Positions 12,401 to 25,133 of a stretch of 64,000 nucleotides of DNA are shown piece after piece. This DNA is from Thunnus maccoyii (taxonomy: Eukaryota > Chordata > Actinopteri > Scombriformes > Scombridae): contig NC_056550.1 in assembly GCF_910596095.1 (NCBI RefSeq), forward strand, positions 9,973,501 to 10,037,500, in the 5' to 3' direction. The notes under the pieces are model-generated. The model was not told the origin of the DNA. It made no database searches and worked only from the letters and a program-made list of their open reading frames with translations. A program made the position numbers and the translations under genes. The number at the start of each line of letters is the position of its first letter. Position 1 is the first letter of the stretch.

Positions 12401-13949
12401 AATTAAGAGTTTTGTGAAATGTTTATGGTATTTTCGTTAATGTAATGCTTGGCATAAATGTGTTGAATATGTGCAAGTATTTTATTAGGTGTGCTGGACA
12501 GCAGTGGTCATATTATAGTTGTCATATTGTAGTCCAGTTTTCTGATGCCTTGTTAATATTGTAAATAACCTTTCAACGAGTGAACAAATCATCTTTTCTT
12601 TTAGAGCATTATAAATACACTATTCCATTAAAGAAACAGTTTTTGAGCTTTTTCCAGTTAATTCTTGGCTAAACGACCCTCACTCAGGGACAGAATTAAA
12701 CAAACAAAAAAAGTTGTACTTGGATCTCCTTCATCCATATTTGAACACACAATCTATTTATTTCCATGACAAGTGTCTGCAATCATATTTTAAAATCCTC
12801 CGTTTAAATGTATCAATTGACTCTTTCATGAGAATGAGGAGAAAAAAAAGCTTCCTGTAATCAGATCTTACAGTTAGGGGTTAGCTTCACAAAGTAAGAA
12901 GGTAAGTATTTCAATCACAGCACGACCATTACGCCAACTTTATTTTTTAAAAGTGGGGAATGTTAGAAATCATCCCTCTTTAAAAATAAGTCTTATAAAT
13001 AAAGTTATGAGATGGCATGGCTGGGCTTACAATTAATGTTTCTATCTTTAATGACAGTGCCCTTGATAAGAAAAACTTCAGTCTGTAACAGAGTGTGAGG
13101 ATGCATCATGTCAACATGCTCAGTGATCAACAGATACAGCCTAGTCCCTGTGAAAAACTTTTTAAAATAAATGCAGTTTACTCATTTTTATCCCTGTACT
13201 CTTACTCATAGTATCTTTTTTTTAGAGCTTGCACCAATGTGTTTCTGTGTTGAGTAGCATTATGCTTACGCACAACTGGGGCCTAATGATCCATGACGTG
13301 TCTGTCGCCACACTGTCTTTGCTTTAGAAGAATTGGCAGTGATTATAGACTTGACTGCCAAATCTGATAACAAAACACAACTGAAACTTCTTTAGAGACA
13401 CAAAATTTCAATTTCAAATCAAAGTTTCTGTAGTTACGTGCGTACTTACTGTAAATGGTTACATAGATCCTCTTCTTCTGAAATGCTAAATTATTATGGA
13501 GAAGTACCATTTCCTTCTTTTTATGGTTTTGCACACACCAAAACTAAGTGCTCGCATATACACACACACATACACGCACACACATACACACACACACAGT
13601 ATACAGTATGGACAGACATGGGCAGCAAATACTTAACCACAATGAACAGTAATTGTTTTAGTAACAGTAACAGTTTATTCCTGTTCTTATTAAATGGCCA
13701 CCAGCGTGACGCTGACATCACTTTCATTTCATCATTTAATTTCTTTGAAAGTGAAAGGTGTTGGGGGGAAAAAAGCCAGTGTCAGTGCAGACGCTGTTTC
13801 TAGCATATGAGATCAGGTGAAAATATCAAGAAGGCTAAAATAGTAAAACCATAAGTAGGTGTCAGGTGTGATATCATTTTAAAAATAGATTAACCCTGCA
13901 GTTAATAATGATGCTTAATAGGAAAAGAGGGGGCCAAAAAGGCCCAAAA
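12401..13949. other. Non-coding stretch, nothing recognised
   Basis: AT-rich sequence with a short CA/CG-type run near 13560-13600 and chance ORFs. Nothing else was recognised. Confidence 0.35.
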
Positions 13950-13986
13950 CTCTGTGTGTATGTGTCTCCAACACAGACACATAGTT

Positions 13987-14060
<74 letters not shown>

Positions 14061-14134
14061 ATACTACCAAGCTGACTGGAGGTCACATGGCTTCATAAAC
14101 TGTGTGTATGTGTCTTCAACACAGACACATAGTT

Positions 14135-14202
<68 letters not shown>

Positions 14203-14305
14203 CACACACATACACACAGACACACACACTGATACTACCAAGCTGACTGGAGGTCACATGGCTTCCTAAACTGTGTGTATGTGTCTTCAACACAGACACA
14301 TAGTT

Positions 14306-14375
<70 letters not shown>

Positions 14376-14572
14376 ACATACACACAGACACACACACTGA
14401 TACTACCAAGCTGACTGGAGGTCACATGGCTTCCTAAACTCTGTGTGTATGTGTCTTCAACACAGACACATAGTTGCACACACACACACACACACACAAA
14501 CACACACATACACACAGACACACACACTGATACTACCAAGCTGACTGGAGGTCACATGGCTTCATCAACCTG
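13950..14572. repeat. Compound minisatellite with embedded (CA)n
   Basis: Four units each contain 'tgtgtctYcaacacagacac', 'atagttgca', a long (CA)n run, then 'ctgatactaccaagctgact' and 'ggaggtcacatggcttc'. Units 1-3 carry CA runs of about 60-80 bp, and unit 4 a short one. Units 2-4 also share 'cacatacacacagacacaca' after the run. The Cys/Val-rich ORFs here are artefacts of the repeat. Confidence 0.95.
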
Positions 14573-14999
14573 AGTGAGTGCGAAAGAAGGCCGACCACAG
14601 AACTGTGGTGTGTTGGTGTGTGTGTGTGTCTGAGTGTGTGGGTGCTTTCTGTATGTTTGTGTGTGTCTATCAAAGGTTGACATATATTTGAGACTGTTTA
14701 GTGGAAAGATTAGAATTATGATTAGAGCTGTTTACGATAAACATGTAGCAGTATGTGTGTGTATTCTTGTAAGTCATAAGTTTTGATGGTCCTTGAATAG
14801 AAGTGGAGCCATGATGCTGCAACATACATTTGAGAGTTATAAAAGTAACTTTGGTCATTATAAAGAAAATAGGAAACCTAAAATAGCAGTAGAAATACTG
14901 TAGTTATAGAATTAAAGCAACAGTAAATGTGATCAGTAGAGTACAATGATACGCTACTTACCATTGTACACAAGTTTAAGTTCAAGTTTGTCTTAGGAT

Positions 15000-16600
15000 T
15001 TTCAGTCAGGATTTAGAGTGCATCATAGCACAGAGTCATCACTGGTGAAAGTTACAAATCATCTCCTAATTGCATCAGACAAAGGACTTCTCTCTGAACT
15101 TGTCTTGTTAAATCATGTCCTATTACAGAGACTGGAACACTTAATTGGCATTAAAGGAAGTGCATTAAGCTGGTTTAAATCCTATTTATCAGGTTGATTT
15201 CAGTTTGTACATGTTAACGATGAATCCTTAAAGCACGCAAAAATTAGACACAGGGTTCCGCAAGGTTCTGTGATTGGACCATTACTATTCACCTTATATA
15301 TGCTTCCTTTAGGTAATTTTATTCGGAAACATGCCATAAATTTTCATTGTCATGCTTAAGGACATAGACCTGGATGATTTGCAATTTTCTGCTACTGAAC
15401 TCAGACAAAACTGAAGTGATTGTGCTTGGCCATGAACACCTTAGAAACACATTATCTAACGGTATAGCTACTCTGGATGGCGTTACACCTACAGCATCAC
15501 CATAATGAATCTGAGAGTTATCTTTGATCAGGATATGTCCTTCAACTCCTACAAATTTCAAGGACTGCCTTTTTTCACCTACGTAACACTGCAAAAATCA
15601 GGCACATCCTGTCTCAAAAACATGCAGAAAAACTGGTCCATTCATTTGTTACTTCTAGGCTGGATTATTGCACTTCCTTATTATCAGGTCCAGAATGCTG
15701 CTGCACGTGTATTGACAAAAATTAGCAAAAGAGATCAAATTTTTCCCATTTTAGCTGCATTGGCTTCCTGTAAAACCCAGAATAGAATTTAAAATCCTTC
15801 TCCTCACCTACAAAGCCCTTAATGGTCAGGCACCACCATATCTTAAAGAGCTCATCGCACCCTATTACCCCACTAGAACACTGCGCTCCCTGAATGCAGG
15901 CTTACTTGTGGTTCTGAGAATCTCCAAAAGTAGAATGGGAGGCAGAGCCTTCAACTATCAGGCTCCTCTTCTGTGGAACCATCTTCCAGATTCAGTCCTG
16001 AGGGCAGACACCCTTTATGTTTAAGAGTAGGCTTAAAACTTTCCTTTCTGATAAAGCCTATAGGTAGGGCTGACCAGGCTTGCCTTGGACCAGCCCCTAG
16101 TTATGCTGCTATAGGTTTAGACTGCCAGGGAACTTCCTGTGATGTACTCCTCCTCTCTCCTCCTCCCCCTCTCCATATGTATGCATTCATGTACCATTAA
16201 TGCATGTTACTAACTTGGCTTCTTCACCAGAGTTTTGGTGCTTTCTGATTTCACAGGTTCCTATGTGGCCCCTGAACCCCCGATATTATTATTGTTGTTA
16301 TTATGCTTCCTTGTGTCTCTCTCCCCTCTTGCCCCCTCCCTTCTTCTTTCTCTCTCAACCCCACTGGTCAAAGCAGGTGGCCACCCACCTAGAGCCCGAT
16401 TCTACTCGAGGTTTCTTCCCATTAAAGGGGAGTTTTTCCTTGCCACTGTCGCCAAGTGTTTGCTCATGGGGTAATGTTGAGTCTCTGTAAATTAAAGAGT
16501 ACAATCTAGACCTGCTGTATGTGAAAAATGCCCTGAGATAACTTCTCTTGTGATTCGGTGCTATATAAATAAAATTGAACTGAATTGGAAAATTGAATTG
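15000..16600 (+). mobile_element. L2-type LINE, 5'-truncated and degraded
   Basis: Scattered over three frames are reverse-transcriptase landmarks: [16 protein letters not shown], then [13 protein letters not shown], then [15 protein letters not shown]. The segment that would carry the catalytic Tyr-Ala-Asp-Asp box is deleted around 15310-15360. The C-terminal block follows (VQNAAARVLTKISKRD, then RMGGRAFNYQAPLLWN). The 3' end is a characteristic fish L2 tail: 'tttttccttgccactgtcgc', 'taaattaaagagtacaatct', 'gtgattcggtgctatataaa', ending in TTGAACTG/AATTG-like units. Stops and frameshifts make it inactive. Confidence 0.85.
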
Positions 16601-18733
16601 GTAGTAGGAGTAATTGGCAGCAACTGTAGAGGTAGTAGTAATAATATGAAGGCAGTGGTCACAGGGGTAATGTCTAATGCAGTATTAGTAGTAATTATAG
16701 TCTCAGTAGCAGGTTCTCAAGTGTCCACCCTATAGTGCACTGCAGAAGGTATCTGTCTGATTCAGAACACCGTCACTTAGGAAGCCCATCCAGGGTTGAT
16801 CAGACCCCGACTTGTGACATAATATAACATGCTATTGTTTATGATATAGTAAACATAGTAGCAACAATATAGGCAGCTGCACAGTAGTATTCATAGCAAT
16901 AGTAGTAGTAGAATAGTAGTAATAACTGAAGATTTAGTAATAGGGACTGCACATGAAATGAGCTTTGAGCTAATTCTAACACAATATAATGAAATGGCAA
17001 CATTTATATTTAATACTGTATATGATCCCATAAAAATAAAATAAATAAATAAAATAAGAGTACTAATAGTGGTGGTAATAACAGCTGTAGTCATGGTACG
17101 AGCAAATTCTAAGTAGTATTAATGGCAGTAACAGTAGTGTTACAGCAAGAGTGTTATAGTAGTACTGCCAGTCAATGAAAAGGTCTGCTTCTTCAACTGA
17201 TACAAACAGGCAAAATAAATCCCTCAGGAGTAGAAAGTAGGCAAAGCTGCAGTACAAACTCTTGCAGGATGTTGATTCTCTTTTTCAAACACACACACTC
17301 TTATTTCAACATGTATCAGCACCTCTGGAGCATGGGTTGCAAGCAAATAATAGCTGGACAGGTATGAGGAAACTGATGTTGACATCTGATATCCAAAGGA
17401 TATCTTAGAGAATGAAACGTGACACAATGACTTGAAAACAAACTGAACTTTTTTTTTTTTTTTAATCTTACATACTATTTATAGTCTGGCCCTTCACGGT
17501 ATACCCTCCTTCTCTATATCAAATTCCCATCGCAAATCTGTTTGTTCATAAATAACTTATCAGTTAAAAATAAATATGCTATTAGTTAATGGAGACAAAA
17601 CGCCCACAATTACACTTTATGACATAAAACAGGAGAACAAATGTATCAGCTGCACAAAATTTCAAAAAAGTTGAAATATTTGGAAATTTTTTAATTTTTT
17701 TTTTTTTTTTTTTTTTAGAAAAAGTCATAATATTTCAGACTAAAGGAAATGTGGTCAGGGTGTTTTTACTGCTCTCAAATGTAGTATTGGGTCAAATTTG
17801 ACATGATTAGTGTCTTAGGGTTAGGTTCTTTACTCATGTGAAGACCAGATCAAATGAATCATGGCACAGACTGCTCATTCTAGTAGCAGAATTTACAGGA
17901 ACTGAGGTCAGATTTGGTTTTACTCCCCTGCTATTAACATTTCAACCCCCACGGGATGAAAGTTTATCAAACAAAAAGTCAATCAAAACTACGTGCAAAT
18001 CTAAGTTGCTTTTGTTTCCTTGAGTGAACCTGAAAGTCCTTGCGTGGTTTGTCTTAGCACAGCAAACCGTGGGTGTGATCACTACCTCGGACAGAAGAAC
18101 TTGGTTCACTGGGTTTCATTGACTTGCATGGCCTCATGACACTGGATAGTCAAAGGAGGAGTTCCAGATTCAGATTCCAGAGGGAGATAGACTGTATGCT
18201 TGTATGTGTGCACGCACTTGTGTAAAGAGCAGTAAGGAATTAAATGATATTGTGTGTAAATCTGGACAAACAAATGTCTATTTTTCAAGAGAGCGAGCAC
18301 TCTAAAGTGCATAGCACATATCTAAGATATTGTCAAGCTGACTCTGACCTTTATGCTATCATGTCATTTGGCTGTTTCTTTTGGTTTCTCTTTCTTCATC
18401 AGTTGTAATTTGACACAGACATGAGTTGAAATATCAAGTGGCACCTTAGAGACTGCTCCAGTGACTCCTAAACGTGACCCTGCCTTTCTATCAGCATGTC
18501 ACTTGTTTATGAAAATACTCAAAGATTGTTTGAAAGACATTGCAAAACAATTCCCCAGAATCAGATGTACTGACTGATATCGGAAGTGAGCCTTTTCAAA
18601 TGCAGTGGTGATAAGCGCAAGGTTGATAATGAGGACAAGGCTTGAGATAAACTGCTGTTAGTTGAAGAGTTGTAACAAAAAATATTATAGCACTCACTGG
18701 TGTGGAAACGCTGATGGGCACATGTGGGCATGT

Positions 18734-18736
<3 letters not shown>
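16601..18736. other. Non-coding stretch, simple repeats only
   Basis: TAG/TAA-rich simple sequence (about 16600-17150), T-runs at about 17448-17463 and 17693-17716, and otherwise no recognisable feature. Confidence 0.35.

Positions 18737-18785
<49 letters not shown>
18737..18785. repeat. (CA)n microsatellite
   Basis: About 24 uninterrupted CA units. Confidence 0.95.
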
Positions 18786-18788
<3 letters not shown>

Positions 18789-19014
18789 TTTTATTAGATA
18801 ACCATCATCATAGAGTTGCTTCCCCTTGAGCCTTTCTGCTGAATTTCCAAGGAAGTCGAGATCCTACCTTTTGTTTTTCACTTTGCACAGGCATGGAAAT
18901 CCCTCATAACTACCTTCATATCACCTCACTGTTTCAGGGGAGCCAGAATAATGATGACACTGTCTTCTCACAAAAGCAAAATTGACAATACTGCAGTGGC
19001 AGAAATAAATAGGC

Positions 19015-19306
19015 TGCAAACTAACGTTAATTTTCATTATCAATTAATCATTCAGTCTATGAAATGTTAAAAAAGGACACAGTGACATCTTCAGTCTTCT
19101 TGTTTTGTCTGTTATGATGTTATTAAATGTTAAGATATGCAATAAACTGTCATATATGACCAGGCTAAAACAGCCAATCTTCACATTCAAAAAGTTGGAC
19201 CTATCAATTATTTGGCATTTGTGCTTCACAAATGGAGCAATTAATTTTCTGATGATCGACTAATCGACTAATCGATTAATTGACTAATCATTGCAGCTCT
19301 TCTAAC
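19015..19306. repeat. Dispersed repeat with an ATCGATTAAT-rich end
   Basis: It opens near 'attatcaattaatcattcag' and closes with 'ctaatcgattaattgactaa' plus 'tcattgcagctct', a tail I recall as a common fish non-autonomous repeat. The left and right ends are loosely inverted relative to each other. The class is not resolved. Confidence 0.5.
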
Positions 19307-21639
19307 ATGACACCATAGACAGCTTTTTAAAATAATTTTTTATCATATTGGGCTGCTGTATATGTTTTGAAGGAATACCTGAAATTAGCTTTTGTATATC
19401 TGATAAATGCTAATTTATACACTTGCCTAAAACAGCTTGATAACTAGTAGTTAAAAGTAAAAAGCATGAAAAATCTATTTAATATTTCATTTTTCCTGAT
19501 TTCATTGAAGGCAGCATGAAGAGAAAAGAGCCAATCGATATTTCAAAGGCTATTTTGCATCATCTGTTGCCATGTGGCCAGAGACTGGGTTACAGACGAT
19601 ACTTTCACTTTCGTTTCCCAGAAACGGAGCATTTCTATGCAGCCGCTGCAATGGACACAGAGCAAGTATGTGTGGCTTCTGCACAGACACTTGGCGTTAC
19701 ACAAAGCATAGGTATGCAGCTTCTGTGTCTCTGTGTGAGTGTGCAGGTATTTAGGAGTATCACTCAACCATTTGTCTGTCAACTGCTATCATCACATATG
19801 TTTGTTGGATTGTGTGTTGACACTGATTGACTTGTCAGATTGCGTTAGACAACAAGATGTTCTCTGCCCTCCTTCTCCTCCCTCCCTCACTCTGGTCCCT
19901 ACTTAAACTGTAACCTCTTTACTCAGAAACTGGAGGGAAAACAGGAAACTGCAACTTTTGATGACTTAGAATCCTTATCTCAACAAAATGAAGACCCTTA
20001 ATCCTGGAATTGTTTAGGTGGTTAGATTTTAGTTTCATTCTGACAATGTTTCTTTTACAATGGGTGCTGTTTAAAGCAACTGCAGTAAATGATTGTGTTT
20101 TGCATTTCAGCAGATGGCTGGATTTCATATTGAATACATGGTGGTGTGAGTTTTTTAAAACTTTTGTCAGCAGTACCCACACTGAGTCCTACATCAGCCC
20201 ATTTTTCCAACAAAGGACTTTGCACCAGTTTGCTGTTAAGCCAAAGAATTTGCGTGGTGGTCATCCAGCTAAAGAGCTCCAGTTTAGCCACACTCCCCTT
20301 GTGTTTTAGTTCAAGTGAGTTTTGGAGAGAGCCTTCTTACATTTTCACTGCTGCTGAGATCTCAAACCAAATATGAATAGGCAGACCCTTATTAGATTAA
20401 TAAAAAAAAAAAGACAGCTGAGTGTAGCATCCACAGGAAACCAAAGTTTAAACAAACACACCAACTGGCCACGCCTACAGAACTGATTCTTGGGAGCTGA
20501 AATCCCTGAATTAATCACATCCTTTCTAGTTGTTTCTGAAATTCCCAGTTTGATATTCAGTGTGAACTTGACATTATTGACTCAGAATTAGACATTACCT
20601 CATGTTTCAGTGTTGCTCTTTTAGCCAAAGACAGCTGAGCGAGAGTTAAAGAAAGATGGACTGACGTGTGCTGGAGGTTCTGGCAAACAGCAGGAGACGA
20701 CACGTGATCCTTGGCTGGCAGAACACCAGTTTAATGGTACAGCAGTAGTACATAGTACAGAGGAAACTATAGTACTGGTGCAATAAGGAACCACTTGATA
20801 AGCTTCAGACCTGGACTAAGAGGATACAATGATTGTGATTGCAGCAATTAATGTATTGCTGTGATAACTTCCCAGAGTTGTAAAATTCTGTCTTATAGCA
20901 ACATAAACCCGCTGACAGTTTATAGGCATCTGATAAGCCTTTAAATTAATGTATCTGTTGCTCAAATGGGCCTCAGGGGATCATATGTTTCACTTTCTCA
21001 ACAGTACTTGAAGCAACAAGCCCACACCAGTGCAGCCCTTTGTGTTTTTCAACAAAGTGCTGTTTTTGGTTTGAACTTCAATCCAGGCTCCAGATTTTAA
21101 GGATTTTAAGGAAATCCAGAAAATCTCAGCAGCTTTTTAGTACAAAGGCCACAGACATGAATGGACCCTACACTGAGAACCACAGATCTCATGTTATCAT
21201 TTCATCATTAATAAAAAGCATGAAGGTAATGCTCAGACCTCCAGCAGAGTCTGGGTGACTAGTTTGGGTGTAACTATTTTATCATGTCCTCAGTATAACA
21301 ATTTTCACCTAAGGTCCAACAAAATCATCATTATGATGAACATACTACTAATGTATGACAACTCTGTGCAATAACCATAAGGTTGAATCATATCTAATCT
21401 AATCTATAAAACTATTATTAAGTCGTGAAGATAACTTGGATTTGGTTTTATATTCAGTATCGTTTTGAAACATACTCATAAAGTTAATGTGTGAGTGATT
21501 AAAGAGTCAGGTATGACTGCAGTGTGATGCAATGTCAAACGGTTGATTTTTTTTTTTCATTTTGAGTCTCGTGTGTATGATCACAAAGGGCATAAAGATG
21601 GTGTCACCTCATGTTTCTTGGTTCATGTATGTTTTAGGC
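19307..21639. other. Non-coding stretch, nothing recognised
   Basis: ORFs of up to about 104 codons on both strands overlap each other and show no domain or splice context. I see no gene here. Confidence 0.35.
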
Positions 21640-21790
21640 AGTGCCGAAAAGTGACAAAGTACATTTGTGTAAGTACTGCACTTAAGTGCAATTTTAAGGT
21701 ACTTATACTTTATTTGAGTATTTCTAGTTCATGTTATTATTAAATTTCTTTAATTACATTTATCAGCTATAGTGACAGGTTACTTTTAAG
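21640..21790 (+). repeat. Short dispersed repeat (AAGTAC-rich)
   Basis: Phrases such as 'gtgacaaagtacatttgtgt', 'aagtactgcacttaagtgca' and 'gtacttatactttatttgag' match a very common fish short repeat as I recall it. The copy is partial. Confidence 0.55.
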
Positions 21791-24040
21791 GTTAAGATTG
21801 TACCTAAAAAAAAACCATGATAAGCTTATAAAATATAAAGCATTATTAAATATTGAACCAGTGGTTTCCAGCCTTTTTGGCAGATATCCTTACAGAAAAG
21901 GAGTGTCTAGGGCTGGGCTTCTACTAGGAGTATACTTACAGTATGGTATTGGTACCTTTATATACGTAAAAGCTCTTAATACTTCTTCAACCACTGGTTT
22001 TAGGAGACAAACAGCAAAAAGGACCAATTCATTGGTGTTAAGGTACCTAAAACTCACATGATTAATGTATATAATACCGTAAGTGGTATTGTGCACCACA
22101 TTACTAAGTAATTAACCTCTTCCCAAGAGCTCAGACAGTGCTTGTGAGGTTCTCTGGAGTATTTCATCAGAAGTTAATGTCACAATGGGAAAGCCTCTAT
22201 TAGAGTTTTACTAGTACAGCTGTCAGACTGGTTGTTCAGAGCCATCTTAGCTTTTCAAGTAAACCCATTGTTTCACTTGCTGTGGCTGTATTACAGTAAA
22301 TTGTTTCACTTGCTGGATGACCTTTGTATCTTAACAGAAGGAGCTATGCCCAGGATTTCTGATGAAAATCTTTCAATGAATTGGTTTGGGAGATTCCATG
22401 AAGCCAATGGCTCCAAGTTGCAGTCCTAAAGATTTTTCCTTCAACAGTGCAATAAGTATACTGTAAACAATGACATGGCTATGTTCTGTTAGTGTGGTTG
22501 ATAAAGCAAGGAATCATAGTGGAGTAGAAAACAAGATGTTGAAGCAAAGTGAGTACTCCAAATACTCTGGCAGAGTTTAATTATAACTCAGAGACTGCAC
22601 AAAGCATCACAGACTGAGATTTCTAAGGGTAAAACAATATGAGCAGAAGTTTTCCCTTCAATGTTTAATACGCATTTTTGTGGCCTGATGAAATGAACTT
22701 GTTGAATATCAGGGCAGCACTGGAAACTATTAAGACTCTAGAGATTTTTTTGGCTCTTGCTGGGCTTTGAGGCAGTAAAAATCGAAACACTAGTGTTTGC
22801 CATAAGCACCAGGGATTCATGGAAGACTTTTACATTTTAGCTTTCACATTTAGAGGAACTGCAAATAGAACAGTGCACAGGTCACTCACCATCTAGGTTG
22901 TGCAAGTTTATGTTTCTGCTTTGTGAATTAGAAAGTAGCAAATGCCCCTGTGGATTTCTAGAACCTCCTTACAATAATTAGTTTAGATTCAATGAAATGC
23001 AGCCTCTCATTTCACCACAGCTGTACTTCCACTTTCATCCTGGCTGAATTATGTTTTGACAGTTGAATACAGGAAGTACTGGATCAAATTTACTGGATTG
23101 GAGCTTAGTCAGGTGCTGCTGCTTATTCTTCCTTCTAACCCACTCTTACAAACAATAATATTCAGAAGGAGACAAAGGAAATTTGGTTACAGAACTATCT
23201 GACAGATCCTAGTTTGATACTAACAGGTTTTTCTGCTGGTCAGGAAAGTGTTTCCTGTCAAAAGAGGCTGCAAATAAAAAATTAGCTGTTCTATGAAGTA
23301 TTTTAAGAGCAGTAACAAGTACCTAAACATAATAAACAAATCCCACAATGAAAAATTTGAATGAGAAAAATTTGCTAAAGAGTTTACCAGTTGTAACATG
23401 TATTGGAACAAGACAGTATGACAGTATTCCTAGTGTTATTTTGATGTAACCATTTTAAAATCACTTTTTTAACATGGTATAATTGCTGGTTTGCCATGCC
23501 TAGGCACTTTAGGACACATGGCCATAACATTTACAGTGGGGAATGTTAACAGCAGTTATTGTTACAGTGTTTTGTTTAAGATAATATCTAACTATTCCCC
23601 TAAGGCTGTCGGTCATTCCTTATCATTGTCAACAGCAGAGTAAATGCCACCAATCTTTATTGCTTAATTTGTATTACATGAAAGTGAAACTGTCATACCG
23701 AAAGCGTAGTGCAGAAAACAGCCAATAATAAAACTATTTCTGATATATTTTTCACCATTTTTGGCTGTCATCATATTGAAAGTACATTCTGCTATGGAGC
23801 AAGATGATGACCGTATCCGGACATGAGGTTGGGGGGGTTGGGGTTCCTTTACATTACGCAATACCAGCATCTGTCTACGAAGGCTTTGAAGTGTTTAGAT
23901 TGTGAAACAAATGAAGACAGTGCATGGAAACATGGAAAACTCCCAAGAAAACCTCAAAAGAAAACAAAGGAAGAAAAATGGGGGCTGAAAGTGGACAAAC
24001 AAAACTAAATATAGCACAAAAAGTAAGTGTTTGTAAGTTT
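21791..24040. other. Non-coding stretch, nothing recognised
   Basis: Only chance ORFs of fewer than 90 codons. No repeat or exon was recognised. Confidence 0.35.
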
Positions 24041-25133
24041 GTGTGCTTCTTGGCAATAAATCTTATACCGTTGGAAAGCCTGTTTATTTCCCTTTTAAAT
24101 GGTACCAGCAGGTGGTGAGCAGCAGAGCTGAGTATGTGGCTTGTGCCCATGAAAAATATGCCAAATCTTCTCTGCCAATGCCAAACAGCTTATTTTGCTG
24201 TTGCTATTGACTCTTGTGTTGAGCTTCCCCAGGAGGCCACTCTCAACCTGGGGGAGCCAGGAGGCTTGCTATGACTGCTCTTCACCGTCAGGCCTGTTTG
24301 CACTGGTGTCGGCAACACATGCACTGGAAGCTGAACATGTGGAGGAATGTTATGTTCAGCGATGAGTCCAGATTCTGCCTACGGCAGTTGGATCGTAGGG
24401 TCAGAGTGTGGAGAAGACGCGGAGAACGCTATGCTGATTGCTGCACTGATAGAGTAACATCTTTTGGTGGAGGCAGTGTGATGGTGTGGGGCGGCATCTC
24501 CCTTACTGGAAAAACAAGGCTTGCCATCATTGGAGGCAATCTCAATGCAGAGAGATTCGAGATGAGATTCTGCAACCAGTGGCAATCCCATATCTCCACA
24601 GTCTGGGACCGAACTCTATCCTCCAAGATGACAACGCTCGCCCCCACAGAGCGGGGTTTATCAGAGACTACCTCCAGAATTTGGGAGTGGAGAGGATGGA
24701 ATGGCCTGCCAGCAGTCCTGACCTCAACCCCATTGAACACTTGTGGGATCAGCTTGGGCGTGCTTTTCATGCCAGAGTAACCAGCCACACTGACCAGCAT
24801 GAGGAGAAGGTGCCAGGCTGTTGTGGCTGTGTATGGTTCGTCCACACGCGACTGAGGCTCCTGTTTGTTAAATGAATAAATTGTTAAATTGCCAATATGT
24901 CTTGTTTCTTCAAACTTCAATCATCCAATCCACCAAACACCAAACAATGTCAATGGCAGAATAAACTGTTTGGCATTGGCAGAGAAGATTTGGCATATTT
25001 TTCATGGGTGCAACCCACATACTCAGCTCTGCTGCTCATCCCACAAATGCATGTTCCTTACAAATGTGGCATCATTTAAAAGGGAAATAAACAGGCTTTC
25101 CAACGGCATAAGAATTATTACCAAGAAGCACTG
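24041..25133 (+). mobile_element. Tc1-like transposon with long inverted repeats
   Basis: The left arm (24041 to about 24195) and right arm (about 24962-25133) are inverted copies. Shared blocks include 'tgcttcttgg', 'ccgttggaaagcctgtttat', 'ttcccttttaaatg', 'atgccaaatcttctctgcca' and 'atgccaaacag'. The right end reads '...aagcactg' followed by TA, as expected for a Tc1 element inserted at TA. The left outer bases have decayed. The element is about 1.09 kb with arms of about 155-170 bp, and it encloses a broken transposase. Confidence 0.85.
24265..24855 (+). pseudogene. Broken Tc1-like transposase
   Basis: Frame 1 (from about 24271) has the Tc1 catalytic-domain start: WKNVMFSDES-like 'MWRNVMFSDESRF', then GGGSVMVWGGIS. 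A one-base shift near 24550 moves the homology to another frame (RDEILQPV, ILQDDNARPHRA, then WPASSPDLNPIEHLWDQLGR). A further shift plus a deletion near 24795 leads to the C-terminal MRRRCQAVVA piece. The N-terminal paired-like DNA-binding domain is missing altogether. Two catalytic Asp sites are visible but in different frames, so no active enzyme can be made. Confidence 0.9.

Noticed and set aside
14093..14539. 148-codon Cys/Val-rich - strand ORF (and similar at 13874, 18561, 53810, 63091)
   Set aside because: Reading frames through (CA)n repeats are naturally stop-free; no independent evidence for a protein.
19516..19830. 104-codon + strand ORF
   Set aside because: Overlapped by ORFs on other frames and strands, no domain, no splice context; probably chance.
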